A DNA stretch of 64,000 nt from NCBI GenBank assembly GCA_016219965.1, contig JACRJM010000002.1:62001-126000 (forward strand), written 5' to 3'. The notes under the pieces are model-generated. The model was not told the origin of the DNA. It made no database searches and was given only the letters and a program-made list of their open reading frames with translations. Of the stretch, positions 17,165-26,319 are shown in pieces. Both the position numbers and the translations under genes were made by a program. Origin of the DNA: Candidatus Schekmanbacteria bacterium. Lineage in GTDB: Bacteria; Schekmanbacteria; GWA2-38-11; J061. Each line of letters starts with the position of its first letter. The first letter of the stretch is position 1.

Positions 17165-18433
17165 ATGGCTTTTGAACGGAAAAAAATAATAAAGGAAAGC
17201 GGTCTCATACTTTCTGCAAACGGGGTAAAACTTTTCTCAGGTTTTATCACCTTCATGATTTTTTCCCGTACTCTTGGGAGCGAGGCGCTCGGGATTTTTG
17301 CGGTCACTGTCTCCTTTGCAGAAATAGTAAATGAACTATTCGAGTTTGGCTTTGATACTGCCTCGGTTTCAGTGGGGGCAAAATATGATGCCCCTAATAA
17401 TAAAATTGATAACAGTAATAAACTTTCATCAATAGTCAGTACAAATCTTATACTCAAGCTGATCACAGGGGTGGCATTGTTTGCTTTAGGAGGAGTCCTT
17501 TCAAGACCTTTTGCAGAACTTATATTCCAGAATCCTGAGATGAGCTCTTACCTCTTCATAGGTTTTTGCGCAATACCGGGACTGCTGATATTTGATGTGG
17601 CACTTTCTGTTTTCAGGATGGAACAGTCTTTCACAGCATATGCGATTTTAAGGGGAGGTGGTGCAATTCTCACCCTTTCCGTTTCAGCAGTTCTTGCATT
17701 TTACGGAATACTCACCCTTAAGTCAGCTCTCATAGTTTATCTTGTCGCCATTCCTGTTGTTACGGGATTTGCAGGGATAGCATATGGTTACAGAAGGTAC
17801 AGGCTTTCAGCCCCGGATATAAAAACAACATCTGCCGAGCTTTTCAGGTTCGGAAGATGGATTTATCTTGCCAATATAACAGAGGCATTAAGGCTTAAGA
17901 TGAATAATTTCCTTCTCGTAAAGTACTCGTCTCCAAAAAGTGCAGGGCTTTATTATACAGCGGACAGATTATCAGAGGCGCTGGTTCTTATTTCTTCAAC
18001 TATATCTACACTGCTTTTGCCAAAGGCTTCATCAATGACAGAAAAAGCGGAGCTTCGTTCTTTTACCATAAAAAGCGTAAAGGTGATTTCTCTTATCTCC
18101 ATTCCTGTTCTCATTGTGATCCCTTTTTCAGGGGATATTATCTCTCTTCTTTTCGGGGAAGGCTTTAAGGGTGCGGCTGCGGCGTTTATCCTGATCTTTC
18201 TAAGCCTGCTGGTTGAGATTATATGCAAGCCTTTCCTTTTTGCCCTCTTTTCTCTTGGCGATTCAAAGGTCATCTTCAGACAGAATGTTATAATCCTTCC
18301 GGTCCTTCTTTTAGCGGCTTATTTTATGATACCGGCATATGCTGAGAAAGGCGCAGCTCTCGCACTTTTAATTGCAAGATTTTTCGGAAATCTCTATCTC
18401 CTTCGCGAAGGGTATGTGAAGATTATTAAATAA
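17165..18433 (+). CDS. oligosaccharide flippase (Wzx/MOP family)
   Basis: This 422-residue polytopic membrane protein has about 12 helices. It begins with the family start pattern ANGVKLFSGFITFMIFSRTL and GSEALGIFAVTVSF at about 18-55. The mid-region LFRFGRWIYLANITEALRLK is the usual helix 7 entry of Wzx/PST proteins. It would flip undecaprenyl-linked glycan repeats to the periplasm. It lies just downstream of the CelD-like gene. Its last codons sit in a 15-bp tandem duplication. Confidence 0.85.
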   Translation: MAFERKKIIKESGLILSANGVKLFSGFITFMIFSRTLGSEALGIFAVTVSFAEIVNELFEFGFDTASVSVGAKYDAPNNKIDNSNKLSSIVSTNLILKLITGVALFALGGVLSRPFAELIFQNPEMSSYLFIGFCAIPGLLIFDVALSVFRMEQSFTAYAILRGGGAILTLSVSAVLAFYGILTLKSALIVYLVAIPVVTGFAGIAYGYRRYRLSAPDIKTTSAELFRFGRWIYLANITEALRLKMNNFLLVKYSSPKSAGLYYTADRLSEALVLISSTISTLLLPKASSMTEKAELRSFTIKSVKVISLISIPVLIVIPFSGDIISLLFGEGFKGAAAAFILIFLSLLVEIICKPFLFALFSLGDSKVIFRQNVIILPVLLLAAYFMIPAYAEKGAALALLIARFFGNLYLLREGYVKIIK

Positions 18434-18449
18434 AAGATTATTAAATAAA
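18420..18449 (+). repeat. 15-bp tandem duplication at the flippase stop codon
   Basis: AGATTATTAAATAAA occurs twice in tandem (18420-18434 and 18435-18449). The first copy contains the stop codon, so the duplication only lengthens the 3' region. Probably replication slippage. Confidence 0.8.
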
Positions 18450-18452
18450 CGT

Positions 18453-18480
18453 TTGACCCTGATTTCAGAAAACCTATAAT
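18453..18480 (+). promoter_or_regulatory. sigma-70 promoter
   Basis: TTGACC (18453-18458), a 16-bp spacer and consensus TATAAT (18475-18480) lie 46 bp upstream of the ATG at 18527. They would drive the FMN protein and the methyltransferase behind it. Confidence 0.65.
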
Positions 18481-18526
18481 CAGACAAATATAAAAAAAGG
18501 TATTTAAAAATTAAGGAGGGGCTAAC

Positions 18527-19045
18527 ATGACTATTAGCAAAGAAGATCTGGAAAAGAAAATAATAGATTTCCTTGATGGGGGCGGCTATCTTGCCCTTGG
18601 TACCTGCAAAGACAATATCCCGCGCGTGACTCCAGTGGCTTTCGAAGCAGATGGGATGACTATTTGGATAGTGGCAGATCCGGGCGGGAAGATGGAGAAT
18701 ATGAGGGCCAACCCAAATATTGCATGTGCAGTTTATTCAAGGATTGAAGATGATGTGGAGAATATAAGCCTTCAGATTCAGGCGAAAGCCAAGCTAATAA
18801 CCTATGATTCTGACAAAGACCAGTTCATGAAAATGGCGGAAAAAAGGGGTATGATTGGAAGGATTGAATCGCGGAAGAACAAGGAAACAGGCCTCATATA
18901 TTCCCCCTTTCTCAAGAAAGAAGTTGCGATGGAAGATATCCTGAGAAGGATTACTTTTCTTAGAATCGATCCTGATGAAGTCACTTATCTGAGTCTTGGC
19001 GGGGCTCAGGGGGGATTTAAAGCTAAATGGAAAAGGAACGAATAA
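18527..19045 (+). CDS. pyridoxamine-5'-phosphate-oxidase-like FMN/F420-binding protein
   Basis: This 172-residue split-barrel protein has the usual pattern: YLALGTCKDNIPRVTPVAF at about 20-38, TIWIVADPGGKMENMRANPN at about 43-62 and ACAVYSR. The region after 90 carries a longer insertion than PdxH and lacks the PdxH C-terminal substrate motif. It is therefore a general flavin- or F420-binding reductase, not a vitamin B6 enzyme. AAGGAGGGG lies 7 bp before the ATG, and a strong promoter sits upstream. The methyltransferase gene begins 16 bp after its stop. Confidence 0.8.
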   Translation: MTISKEDLEKKIIDFLDGGGYLALGTCKDNIPRVTPVAFEADGMTIWIVADPGGKMENMRANPNIACAVYSRIEDDVENISLQIQAKAKLITYDSDKDQFMKMAEKRGMIGRIESRKNKETGLIYSPFLKKEVAMEDILRRITFLRIDPDEVTYLSLGGAQGGFKAKWKRNE

Positions 19046-19061
19046 AACCGGAGGATATCTG

Positions 19062-19799
19062 ATGAGAAAACAATCTCTCGGCGGATACGGAAAAGTTTGG
19101 AACGAGGAGGTTGACGGCTACGAACAGTTTCAGAGCATTGTTATCCCTAAAAAAGATGAGATGCTTGCTACCATTGTTGAAATGGTTCCATTCGAAAGCG
19201 AAAGTCACATTCGCATCCTTGAAATAGGCGGTGGGAAAGGGGCTCTCACGGAAAAGACACTTGCGGCATTCCCGAAATCATCTTATGTTTTCTCTGATGC
19301 TTCGGAAGGGATGGTGAAGGCATCGGTAGAGAAATTTTCTGGAAGAAGTTATGATATCCACTTTGAAGAGGCTGACTTTAATAAACCGGGGTGGAACAAA
19401 CCATTAGGAAATAAAAAGTTCGATCTCATTTTATCTTCCCTTTGTTTTCATTACATAGCTACTAAACGCAGGGCTCCATTTTTTAAAGAGCTTGGCACAA
19501 TGCTCAAAAAGGTCGGAGTTCTTATGTATTCTACTGCTGTTCAGTCACCGTACGAGATAATCCAGAAAAAAATAGAGCGCAATCATAGAGCATATCTGAA
19601 ACATCGGTTCGCTGAAGTTATGGGCTTGGAAGTAACTGATGAAGACATGGACAAGATGTATAAAGAAAAACGAGGAAGGCTTGGCGTGAATTCCATGACT
19701 GTCAGTGAGCACCTTGGCTATCTGAAGAAATCCGGGTTTGCAAGATATGAGCTTATATGGCGCTACAGGCACTATGCAATATTCATGGCAGTGAAGTGA
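19062..19799 (+). CDS. class I SAM-dependent methyltransferase
   Basis: ATG at 19062 has GGAGG 7 bp upstream; the longer frame from 18996 would overlap the previous gene without a ribosome site. The 245-residue protein has SAM motif I ILEIGGGKGALTEKTL at about 49-64, motif II acidic strand SYVFSDASEGMV, and motif IV FDLILSSLCFHYI. The arrangement resembles BioC/malonyl-ACP or small-molecule methyltransferases, but the substrate is not evident. It is probably co-transcribed with the flavin-binding protein. Confidence 0.8.
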   Translation: MRKQSLGGYGKVWNEEVDGYEQFQSIVIPKKDEMLATIVEMVPFESESHIRILEIGGGKGALTEKTLAAFPKSSYVFSDASEGMVKASVEKFSGRSYDIHFEEADFNKPGWNKPLGNKKFDLILSSLCFHYIATKRRAPFFKELGTMLKKVGVLMYSTAVQSPYEIIQKKIERNHRAYLKHRFAEVMGLEVTDEDMDKMYKEKRGRLGVNSMTVSEHLGYLKKSGFARYELIWRYRHYAIFMAVK

Positions 19800-19814
19800 A
19801 ATAACTCTGCTGAC

Positions 19815-20978
19815 TTAAGCAACCCAGTAGGCATGCGTGAAGAGCAATGTGAAAAAGGTGAGCAGTACGATAGACAAGTAAACTGCTGTCTTGAACCATA
19901 TTTCTTTTTTAAGCATCAGGGCAAATGAAATAAAGAGCGGGAAGATTGTGGATGTATATCTTCCCATGCTTTTCCATCCCATAAAGGATAACAATACCAT
20001 CAATATTGCCCACGAAGCATAGGCTATGCCAAGTTTTTTCCACGAGATAATGCAAAAGATAAGGCAAAGAAAGAAAAGCAGGATGTAGAATAACCTAAGC
20101 ACCGGATAAAATCGCTCTACAAGAGTGCTTGCTGAAAGAAAAACACTGATGCTTTCCCTCGCTGTTTCAAGGGGAGTCCCGGCATTCCAGCCATGGGCAG
20201 TCTGATTTGTGGCAAATAGAAGCGGATTCCCGAATGTAATTGAGAGGTAGAGCATATAACTTCCAACTCCCAGTCCGGCAAGTGCTATCCATAGTATATC
20301 AGGGCGTATTTTTTTTCTGTCCCATCCGGACTTATCGAGATAGAGGACTAAGAGACCGGCAATCGTTAAAAATCCTACGATACGGGTTGCACCCGCTCCG
20401 GCAGCCATGATTGAGGCGAAAATCCACTTTTTCTTTTCGCCAAAATAAAAGGCGGAAACCACAAGGAGAATGAATAGGGATTCAGTGTACATTGCCCTAT
20501 AAAAAAGAGAAAAAGGATAAACCGAAATAAGTATGATCGCCTGTTTTGCAACCTTGATATCGTAGTTCATTCTTATGATGCGGAATAGCAGGATGAGGGC
20601 AGCGAGGAATGAAATGTTGGATATAAGAACTCCACAGAAATATACATTGGGAATGATTTTATTAAGCGCTCTTATGAACAGAGGATATAATGGGAAAAAA
20701 GCGGTATCTTTTTGACCTTCAATATTCTTTGCTATATTCGTATAGCCGGACTCTGCGATTCCCAGGTACCACCCTGCATCCCATCTCACCCAGCCTTCAA
20801 GGAAAATGTTTTGTGGGAAAATGCACCAGTTAAGGCTTGCGGCCCTCATGGGAAATAAATAAAGCATGGTGCATGACAGAAGATTGAGCCATAGCCATGT
20901 TAGGGAAAAAACGATAACAGGGAAGTTATTGTCATTCCACCATTGCCGCAAATATGAAGTTTTTTCGCTATAGTTCAC
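19815..20978 (-). CDS. PIG-V-like membrane mannosyltransferase (GT-C fold)
   Basis: The 387-residue protein has about ten membrane helices. It shows RWDAGWYLGIAESGY at 65-79 and FFPLYPLFIRAL at 94-105, the pattern of the PIG-V/GT-C group that uses polyprenyl-phosphate-mannose donors. Asp67 in the first periplasmic loop is the likely catalytic acid by analogy. It would add sugars to a lipid or protein acceptor on the periplasmic side. It stands alone, convergent with the methyltransferase and divergent from the acyl-CoA dehydrogenase. Confidence 0.75.
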   Translation of the reverse strand: MNYSEKTSYLRQWWNDNNFPVIVFSLTWLWLNLLSCTMLYLFPMRAASLNWCIFPQNIFLEGWVRWDAGWYLGIAESGYTNIAKNIEGQKDTAFFPLYPLFIRALNKIIPNVYFCGVLISNISFLAALILLFRIIRMNYDIKVAKQAIILISVYPFSLFYRAMYTESLFILLVVSAFYFGEKKKWIFASIMAAGAGATRIVGFLTIAGLLVLYLDKSGWDRKKIRPDILWIALAGLGVGSYMLYLSITFGNPLLFATNQTAHGWNAGTPLETARESISVFLSASTLVERFYPVLRLFYILLFFLCLIFCIISWKKLGIAYASWAILMVLLSFMGWKSMGRYTSTIFPLFISFALMLKKEIWFKTAVYLSIVLLTFFTLLFTHAYWVA

Positions 20979-20994
20979 AATTCACCTAATTTTC

Positions 20995-21023
20995 TTGACA
21001 TTATACTACAACCCCAATACATA
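20995..21023 (+). promoter_or_regulatory. probable promoter of the acyl-CoA dehydrogenase
   Basis: A consensus TTGACA at 20995-21000 is followed after 17 bp by TACATA (21018-21023), a weak -10; TATAAA lies slightly further on. The gene starts at 21080 with AAGGAGG upstream. Confidence 0.45.
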
Positions 21024-21079
21024 TAAAACCTTCATCTTAAACCCTTTGTTACATATTTTCCCATTTAAGGAGGTTTTGA

Positions 21080-22216
21080 ATGTATCAATTAACAGAAGAA
21101 CAGAAGATGATAAAAACTCTGGCAAGGAAGATTGCCGATGAAAAAATACTGCCCATAAGAGCAAAGCTCGATGAGTCGGAGGAATTTCCGCACGATGTAT
21201 TGAAGGCTCTTACAGAGGCTGGTCTTACCGGGCTTTATATCGACGAGGAATTCGGCGGCGCGGGGATGGGAACTTTCGAGATGTCTCTTGTCATGGAGGA
21301 ATTATCAAGAGCCTGTGCAGGTATAGCCATATCATACGGAGCCTGTGGTCTTGGCGCCTATCCTTTGATACTTTTTGGAAGCAAGGAACAGAACAAAAAA
21401 TACCTTTCCAGGATTGCATCTGGTGAATGTTATGCAGCCTTCGCTCTTACAGAGGCAGAGGCAGGAAGCGATGCCGGAAACGTAAAGACCCGCGCAGAGA
21501 AGAAAGGCAACAAATATATCCTCAACGGGACCAAGCAGTGGATAACCAATGGAAGCGTTGCAGAGATATATACGGTCATTGCCTCGACTAACCGCGCAAG
21601 GGGAGCGCGAGGGCTTTCAGCTTTTGTAGTTGAAAAGGGGACTCCGGGTTTCACATTCGGCAACAAGGCTGAAAAGATGGGAATAAGGGCATCGGTTACA
21701 TCAGAGCTTATTTTCGAGGACTGCGAAATACCTGCTGAAAACCTCATATATAAAGAAGGCGCGGGGTTTGCAGTTACTATGAAAACCCTCGACAGAGCGC
21801 GTCCCGGAGTTGCAGCACAGGCTTTAGGGATTGCACAGGGTGCATTTGATGAGGCGCTCCAGTATTCAAAGATAAGGGAGCAGTTCGGAAAACCCATATC
21901 AGCGAACCAGACCATACAGAACATGCTTGCCGACATGGCTACGGAGATAGAAGCGGCACGCTCTCTTCTTTATAATGTTGCAAAATACGTTGATTCAGGA
22001 GCTGCCGATATTTCCAAGGAATCTGCAATGTGCAAGCTTTACGCATCTGACGTTGCAATGAAGGTGACTGTTGATGCTGTCCAGATACTTGGCGGCTACG
22101 GCTACATGAGGGATTATCCTGTTGAGAAGATGATGCGTGATGCCAAGATTACGCAGATATACGAAGGCACAAACCAGATCCAGCGGCTCGTAATTGCAAA
22201 CAAACTGCTGAAGTAA
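21080..22216 (+). CDS. acyl-CoA dehydrogenase, short-chain type
   Basis: This 378-residue flavoenzyme oxidises the alpha-beta bond of acyl-CoA in beta-oxidation or amino-acid breakdown. It has both family signatures: CYAAFALTEAEAGSDAGNVK at about 114-133, and QILGGYGYMRDYPVEKMMRD near 335-354. The putative catalytic base is E362 in YEGTNQIQR. Length and motifs fit butyryl-CoA dehydrogenase-like enzymes. It is transcribed alone with a strong terminator behind it. No electron-transfer flavoprotein genes are adjacent, so its ETF partners are elsewhere. Confidence 0.93.
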   Translation: MYQLTEEQKMIKTLARKIADEKILPIRAKLDESEEFPHDVLKALTEAGLTGLYIDEEFGGAGMGTFEMSLVMEELSRACAGIAISYGACGLGAYPLILFGSKEQNKKYLSRIASGECYAAFALTEAEAGSDAGNVKTRAEKKGNKYILNGTKQWITNGSVAEIYTVIASTNRARGARGLSAFVVEKGTPGFTFGNKAEKMGIRASVTSELIFEDCEIPAENLIYKEGAGFAVTMKTLDRARPGVAAQALGIAQGAFDEALQYSKIREQFGKPISANQTIQNMLADMATEIEAARSLLYNVAKYVDSGAADISKESAMCKLYASDVAMKVTVDAVQILGGYGYMRDYPVEKMMRDAKITQIYEGTNQIQRLVIANKLLK

Positions 22217-22229
22217 ATTTTAATTTTAT

Positions 22230-22264
22230 GGCAGCCGCCGGATTTAGTCTGCGGCTGCCTTTTT
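22230..22264 (+). terminator. rho-independent terminator
   Basis: GGCAGCCGC (22230-22238) pairs perfectly with GCGGCTGCC (22251-22259), followed by TTTTT. It lies 14 bp after the acyl-CoA dehydrogenase stop. Confidence 0.85.
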
Positions 22265-22333
22265 AATTTAATTCCGTCTATGCCCGACATCTTTCCTTTT
22301 TTTTAACCATTGAAGTCTATTATAATATAAAAA

Positions 22334-23899
22334 ATGGAAAGCATGGAAAACAGAGAGAGCCTTACCGGCAGAATATCAGAGAAGATAATCGGCAATACCA
22401 TCTTCAACTATCTTGGCAACATCTGGCAGATTCTCATAAGCTTTTTTCTTACTCCCTATATTTTAAGACAACTTGGCATGGAGCGCTTTGGGATCTGGGC
22501 TGTAACCTTTGCAATTACAAGCTACTTTTCTCTTCTTGACCTTGGAGTCGGCGGGTCTTTTACAAAATTTATTGCCGAGTATGATGCTAAAAAAGATGTG
22601 CGGAGAATTAATAATGTCATAAGTCATGGTTTTCTTTTCTATCTCCCGCTTGGGGCATTGCAGTTTGCCATTGGGTTCCTGATCATTGAGCACATCACGG
22701 ATTTTATTAATATCAGTGCAGAGCTGCGCACCGAAGCTAAAGATGTTTTTCTTCTTGGTCTGATCGCATTCACTATCCAGAATATCGGAATACCGCTTCG
22801 CTCTCTTTTCGAGGGTTTTCAGAAGATGGGGTTGTTAAACTGGATAAGGGCTTTAAGCACTATACCGAGGATAGCCGGTACTGTTTTTTTCCTTCAAATG
22901 GGATACGGCATTATAGGGCTTGCCATCAATGAGATAATCCTTGCGGTTATTATAAATTTTATATCTCTTTTTTATTCCTACAGGATATTCCCGCAGATGA
23001 AGATGGTACCCAGAGAGCTTGACAGGGAGATTCTAAAGAATGTCTTTACTTTTGGCTATAAACTGCAGGTTAGCAAGATAGCCTACCTTATAAATTTTCA
23101 GACAGACAAGTTTATCATTGGCTATTTTCTCAATACTGTAATGGTTGGTTTCTACGACATAGGGGCGCGTGTGGCTTCACTTGTACGCTCATTTCCGGTT
23201 CTCATGGTTTCTGCCATTACTCCTGCCGCCTCTGAGCTTGATTCGAAAGGTTCTTCCGAGATGGTATGGAAACTTTATATCAAGTCTTCCCGCTATCTTC
23301 TGCTCTTTACAACACCGCTCTTTGTTTTCACTCTTTTTAATTCAAGTATAATCCTTGAGGTCTGGCTTGGCGCTGTTTATGCGCCTGCAGTTTTAGTCCT
23401 TCAGATACTCTGTGTGGCTTATTTTTTTAACCTCATATCAGGTGCGGCAAATGTGATTGCCATAGGTATAGGAAAGCCTGAGTTTGAAATGGAAACAAGC
23501 ATCTATGCGTCGATCATTAACATAGGGTTAAGCATTCTCCTCATCATGAAATACGGGCTTACGGGATGCGTTGGCGCTACTGCCGTATCTTTTGTTTTTT
23601 ATTCATTCTATCTTATATATAAATTTCATTCTTATTACGGAAAATCTCTAAGCATTTTTTTGAGGCTTATGGCTCTTCCCTTATTATCATCTCTTGTTTC
23701 GGCTTCATTGGCATTAGGATTTCAGCAACTGTTCATAAGCCAGTCTTATTTGATGAAGGTGATGGTCTTTGGAGGAGAATCCCTGATATTTGTAATCGTC
23801 TATGGCGCACTTATCTATTTACTAAAATTGGTTGGAAGCGAGGAGATGGAAATAGCACGCAACATGATAAAGAGATTTAACTATGGTAAGGACATATAA
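22334..23899 (+). CDS. oligosaccharide flippase (MOP/Wzx family)
   Basis: The 521-residue protein has about 14 hydrophobic segments. Its N terminus, TIFNYLGNIWQILISFFLTP and LGMERFGIWAVTFAITSYF, is characteristic of polysaccharide transporters of the MOP superfamily. FGYKLQVSKIAYLINFQTDK at about 240-259 is the middle-half repeat. It would move lipid-linked oligosaccharide across the inner membrane. Two GT4 genes follow in close succession, so the three likely make and flip one glycan. The first ATG is used; a second in-frame ATG is at codon 4. Confidence 0.87.
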   Translation: MESMENRESLTGRISEKIIGNTIFNYLGNIWQILISFFLTPYILRQLGMERFGIWAVTFAITSYFSLLDLGVGGSFTKFIAEYDAKKDVRRINNVISHGFLFYLPLGALQFAIGFLIIEHITDFINISAELRTEAKDVFLLGLIAFTIQNIGIPLRSLFEGFQKMGLLNWIRALSTIPRIAGTVFFLQMGYGIIGLAINEIILAVIINFISLFYSYRIFPQMKMVPRELDREILKNVFTFGYKLQVSKIAYLINFQTDKFIIGYFLNTVMVGFYDIGARVASLVRSFPVLMVSAITPAASELDSKGSSEMVWKLYIKSSRYLLLFTTPLFVFTLFNSSIILEVWLGAVYAPAVLVLQILCVAYFFNLISGAANVIAIGIGKPEFEMETSIYASIINIGLSILLIMKYGLTGCVGATAVSFVFYSFYLIYKFHSYYGKSLSIFLRLMALPLLSSLVSASLALGFQQLFISQSYLMKVMVFGGESLIFVIVYGALIYLLKLVGSEEMEIARNMIKRFNYGKDI

Positions 23900-23912
23900 G
23901 GAGGAATAAGCA

Positions 23913-25088
23913 ATAAAGATAAGTATAATCTGCTATCTCGATGTTGTGACGCTTAACGCCGAGAGCATACAGGTGATAAACTTCGCAAAGGGGTTTAAAG
24001 AGCTGGGGCATGACGTAGAGATAATTGCGCCTTTTATTAGGAGTGCTATTAGACATGACAAATCCATAAAACAGAGCAAATACAAAGAGGGAATAAATAT
24101 TAATTTTGTCCCGGTAATTAATCTCAAATATCTAAGGCCGCTCAGTTTTCTTTTTCTTTCCCCCATATACATCCTTTTTTATCTCTTTAAAAAAAGAACT
24201 GATGTTGTCATCTGTTTTGACCTTTGCAATGCGCCTTTTATTGTTCCCGTAGTGAAGGCCGCAGGCTTTCCTGTACTTTTGTATCTTAACAGCATTATTT
24301 CAGAGGACATGGAGATCGCGGGGAGAAACAGGCTTCTAATATGGCTTGTTGAACGCTGCTACAGGATGAATGTGCGGATCAGTAATTTAGTTGCTGTCGT
24401 GGCAGTGCCTATAAGGGAGTATATCATAGAGAAAAAATGTAAAACTCCGGATAAAGTGGAAGTCATAAGAGATGCTGTTGATACAGAGCATTTCAAAGTA
24501 ATGGATAAAGAGATAGCCTGCCGCGAGCTTGGACTGTCCCCCTCATTCATTTATATAGGTTTCGTAGGAAGCCTCTGCCCCTGGCATGGTGTTGACTATC
24601 TTATAAAAGCCGCGCCACTTATTTTGAAAGAAGACGAGCGTGTAAGGTTCATTATCGTAGGCGATGGAAGGATGAGAAAAGAGCTTTCCGAAATGGCAGA
24701 TAAGCGTGCCATATCGGATAAGATTATATGGACCGGCTTTGTACCATACGAAAAAGTTCCGCTATATATCGCAGCCTTTAATGCTGCCGTAGTATTTTTT
24801 AAGCCGCTGCGGAGAAACTATGGTTCTCCAATGAAGATATTTGAATACCTTGCATGCGGCAGAGCTGTCATTGCAAGCCCCGGACCGGAGTACGGGGATT
24901 TTGTGGAAGAGTTAGGGGCTGGTCTGTCAATAGACCCGGAGAATAGTGAAGACTTTGCGAAAAAAGTTATAAGTCTGATTAAAGACAAAGAAAGATTAAG
25001 GCAGATGGGAAACAATGGAAGAGAGGAAATGGTTAAAAAACATACATGGAAGACAAGAGCAAAAGAGATAGAAGAATTGTTAAAATAA
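23913..25088 (+). CDS. GT4-family glycosyltransferase, apparent ATA start
   Basis: The GT-B protein ends with a typical donor-binding half: IIVGDGRMRKELSEMA and FKPLRRNYGSPMKIFEYLACGR (E of the EX7E-type motif), then TWKTRAKEIEELL. The first standard start codon, GTG at 23946, would cut off the first beta strand, IKISIICYLDVV. That strand is encoded in frame upstream and begins at ATA (23913), exactly 8 bp after AAGGAGG. I therefore place the start there, giving 391 residues. A mutated ATG or a sequencing error are alternatives. It is presumed cytosolic, adding sugars in the flippase operon. Confidence 0.8.
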   Translation: MKISIICYLDVVTLNAESIQVINFAKGFKELGHDVEIIAPFIRSAIRHDKSIKQSKYKEGININFVPVINLKYLRPLSFLFLSPIYILFYLFKKRTDVVICFDLCNAPFIVPVVKAAGFPVLLYLNSIISEDMEIAGRNRLLIWLVERCYRMNVRISNLVAVVAVPIREYIIEKKCKTPDKVEVIRDAVDTEHFKVMDKEIACRELGLSPSFIYIGFVGSLCPWHGVDYLIKAAPLILKEDERVRFIIVGDGRMRKELSEMADKRAISDKIIWTGFVPYEKVPLYIAAFNAAVVFFKPLRRNYGSPMKIFEYLACGRAVIASPGPEYGDFVEELGAGLSIDPENSEDFAKKVISLIKDKERLRQMGNNGREEMVKKHTWKTRAKEIEELLK

Positions 25089-26221
25089 CACATATCATCT
25101 CTGCCGGTGGAGTTGGCGGCGGCGAAAGACAGCTCCTTATTTTCGCAAAGGGCTTTGCAAGAGATAGATACGAACTTGGCTTTATAGTTCCTGAAAGAGG
25201 TGCGCTTTCCTCTAAGCTCGAAGCTCTTGGGTTTAAGCCGGAGGTGATTGATATAAACAGAAGCCTTTTAAGCATTCCTGTTATGCATAAACTTATAAAA
25301 TATCTAATGGAAACAAGACCGGATATTGTCCACACCCATGGTGCAAGGGCGAACTTTTACGGAAGGATCGCAGCTTCACTTGCCGGCGTGCCTTTCTCTG
25401 TATCAACTATACATAATTCAATCTCTGATTATCCTGTAAGCAGTTTCAAAAAAAGGATTTACATAACAGCCGAGAAATTAACGGTACGAAAAGCCGCAAA
25501 GATTGTGACAGTTTCTAATTATCTTAAAAATGAACTTGTAAGTGAATATGGGATTTCTTCAAAAAAAATCATTACCATATATCCGGCAATTGATGAAATC
25601 GCTTTACAGGTGACAGATGACCGCTTTGCAACAAGAAAAAAACTCGGCGTAAATGATTCAGAACTTCTTATTTCCCAGATGGGGAGGATGACCCCTCAGA
25701 AGGGTTTCCATTATTTTATAGAGGCGGCAGGACTCCTCTCGAAAAAGCATGGCAATCTTAAATGGCTTTTTGTCGGAGATGGTCCTTTGCGCGGGGAGCT
25801 TGAAGCTCTATGCAGTAAAAAAGGAATAAGTGAGAGATGCATATTCACAGGCTTTAGAGAGGATGTTGGAAATCTTATCTCAGCCTCAGATATCTTTGTC
25901 TCTTCCTCACTCTCCGAAGGTTTCCCAATTACGTTAATAGAAGCCTCTTACATGGGAAAGCCTGTTGTGGCAACGCGTGTGTCCGGCGTGCCGGAGTTTA
26001 TAGAAGACAGTGTGAATGGGATTCTCGTCAAGCCGCAAAACAGTGAAGCTCTTGCTTTGGCAATAGAAAGATTGATAGTTAGCTCATTTCTTCGCGAACA
26101 ACTTGGCAATTCTGCGAAACAAAGCGTTTCAGAAAAATTCTCAGCAGAATATATGATTGGTAAGTTTAGCGACCTATACGAAACATTGCTTTTAAAACAC
26201 ACAATGATTAGTAGTTTTTAG
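25046..26221 (+). CDS. GT4-family glycosyltransferase
   Basis: This 391-residue GT-B enzyme has an N-terminal acceptor half beginning ITHIISAGGVGGGERQLL at about 14-31 and HTHGARANFYGRIAASLAGV near 95-115. The donor half has GRMTPQKGFHYFIEAAGLL at about 211-229, WLFVGDGPLRGELEAL and the FVSSSLSEGFPITLIEASYM segment (EX7E motif) at about 290-309. Its ATG overlaps the previous gene by 43 bp, indicating coupling. Donor sugar and acceptor are not predictable from sequence. Confidence 0.88.
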   Translation: MEDKSKRDRRIVKITHIISAGGVGGGERQLLIFAKGFARDRYELGFIVPERGALSSKLEALGFKPEVIDINRSLLSIPVMHKLIKYLMETRPDIVHTHGARANFYGRIAASLAGVPFSVSTIHNSISDYPVSSFKKRIYITAEKLTVRKAAKIVTVSNYLKNELVSEYGISSKKIITIYPAIDEIALQVTDDRFATRKKLGVNDSELLISQMGRMTPQKGFHYFIEAAGLLSKKHGNLKWLFVGDGPLRGELEALCSKKGISERCIFTGFREDVGNLISASDIFVSSSLSEGFPITLIEASYMGKPVVATRVSGVPEFIEDSVNGILVKPQNSEALALAIERLIVSSFLREQLGNSAKQSVSEKFSAEYMIGKFSDLYETLLLKHTMISSF

Positions 26222-26319
26222 TAATGTGCTACAGAATGTTCTCTTGAAAATGGTTGAGCTTCAGGATATTTTAAATTTTATAATAAGGTAATTGTTGCTA
26301 CAGCAAATTGAGGCAGCTT

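Noticed and set aside
23946-23948. GTG as the start of the first GT4 gene
   Set aside because: It removes the conserved first beta strand and has no ribosome site; the ATA with AAGGAGG upstream fits better, though it is noncanonical.
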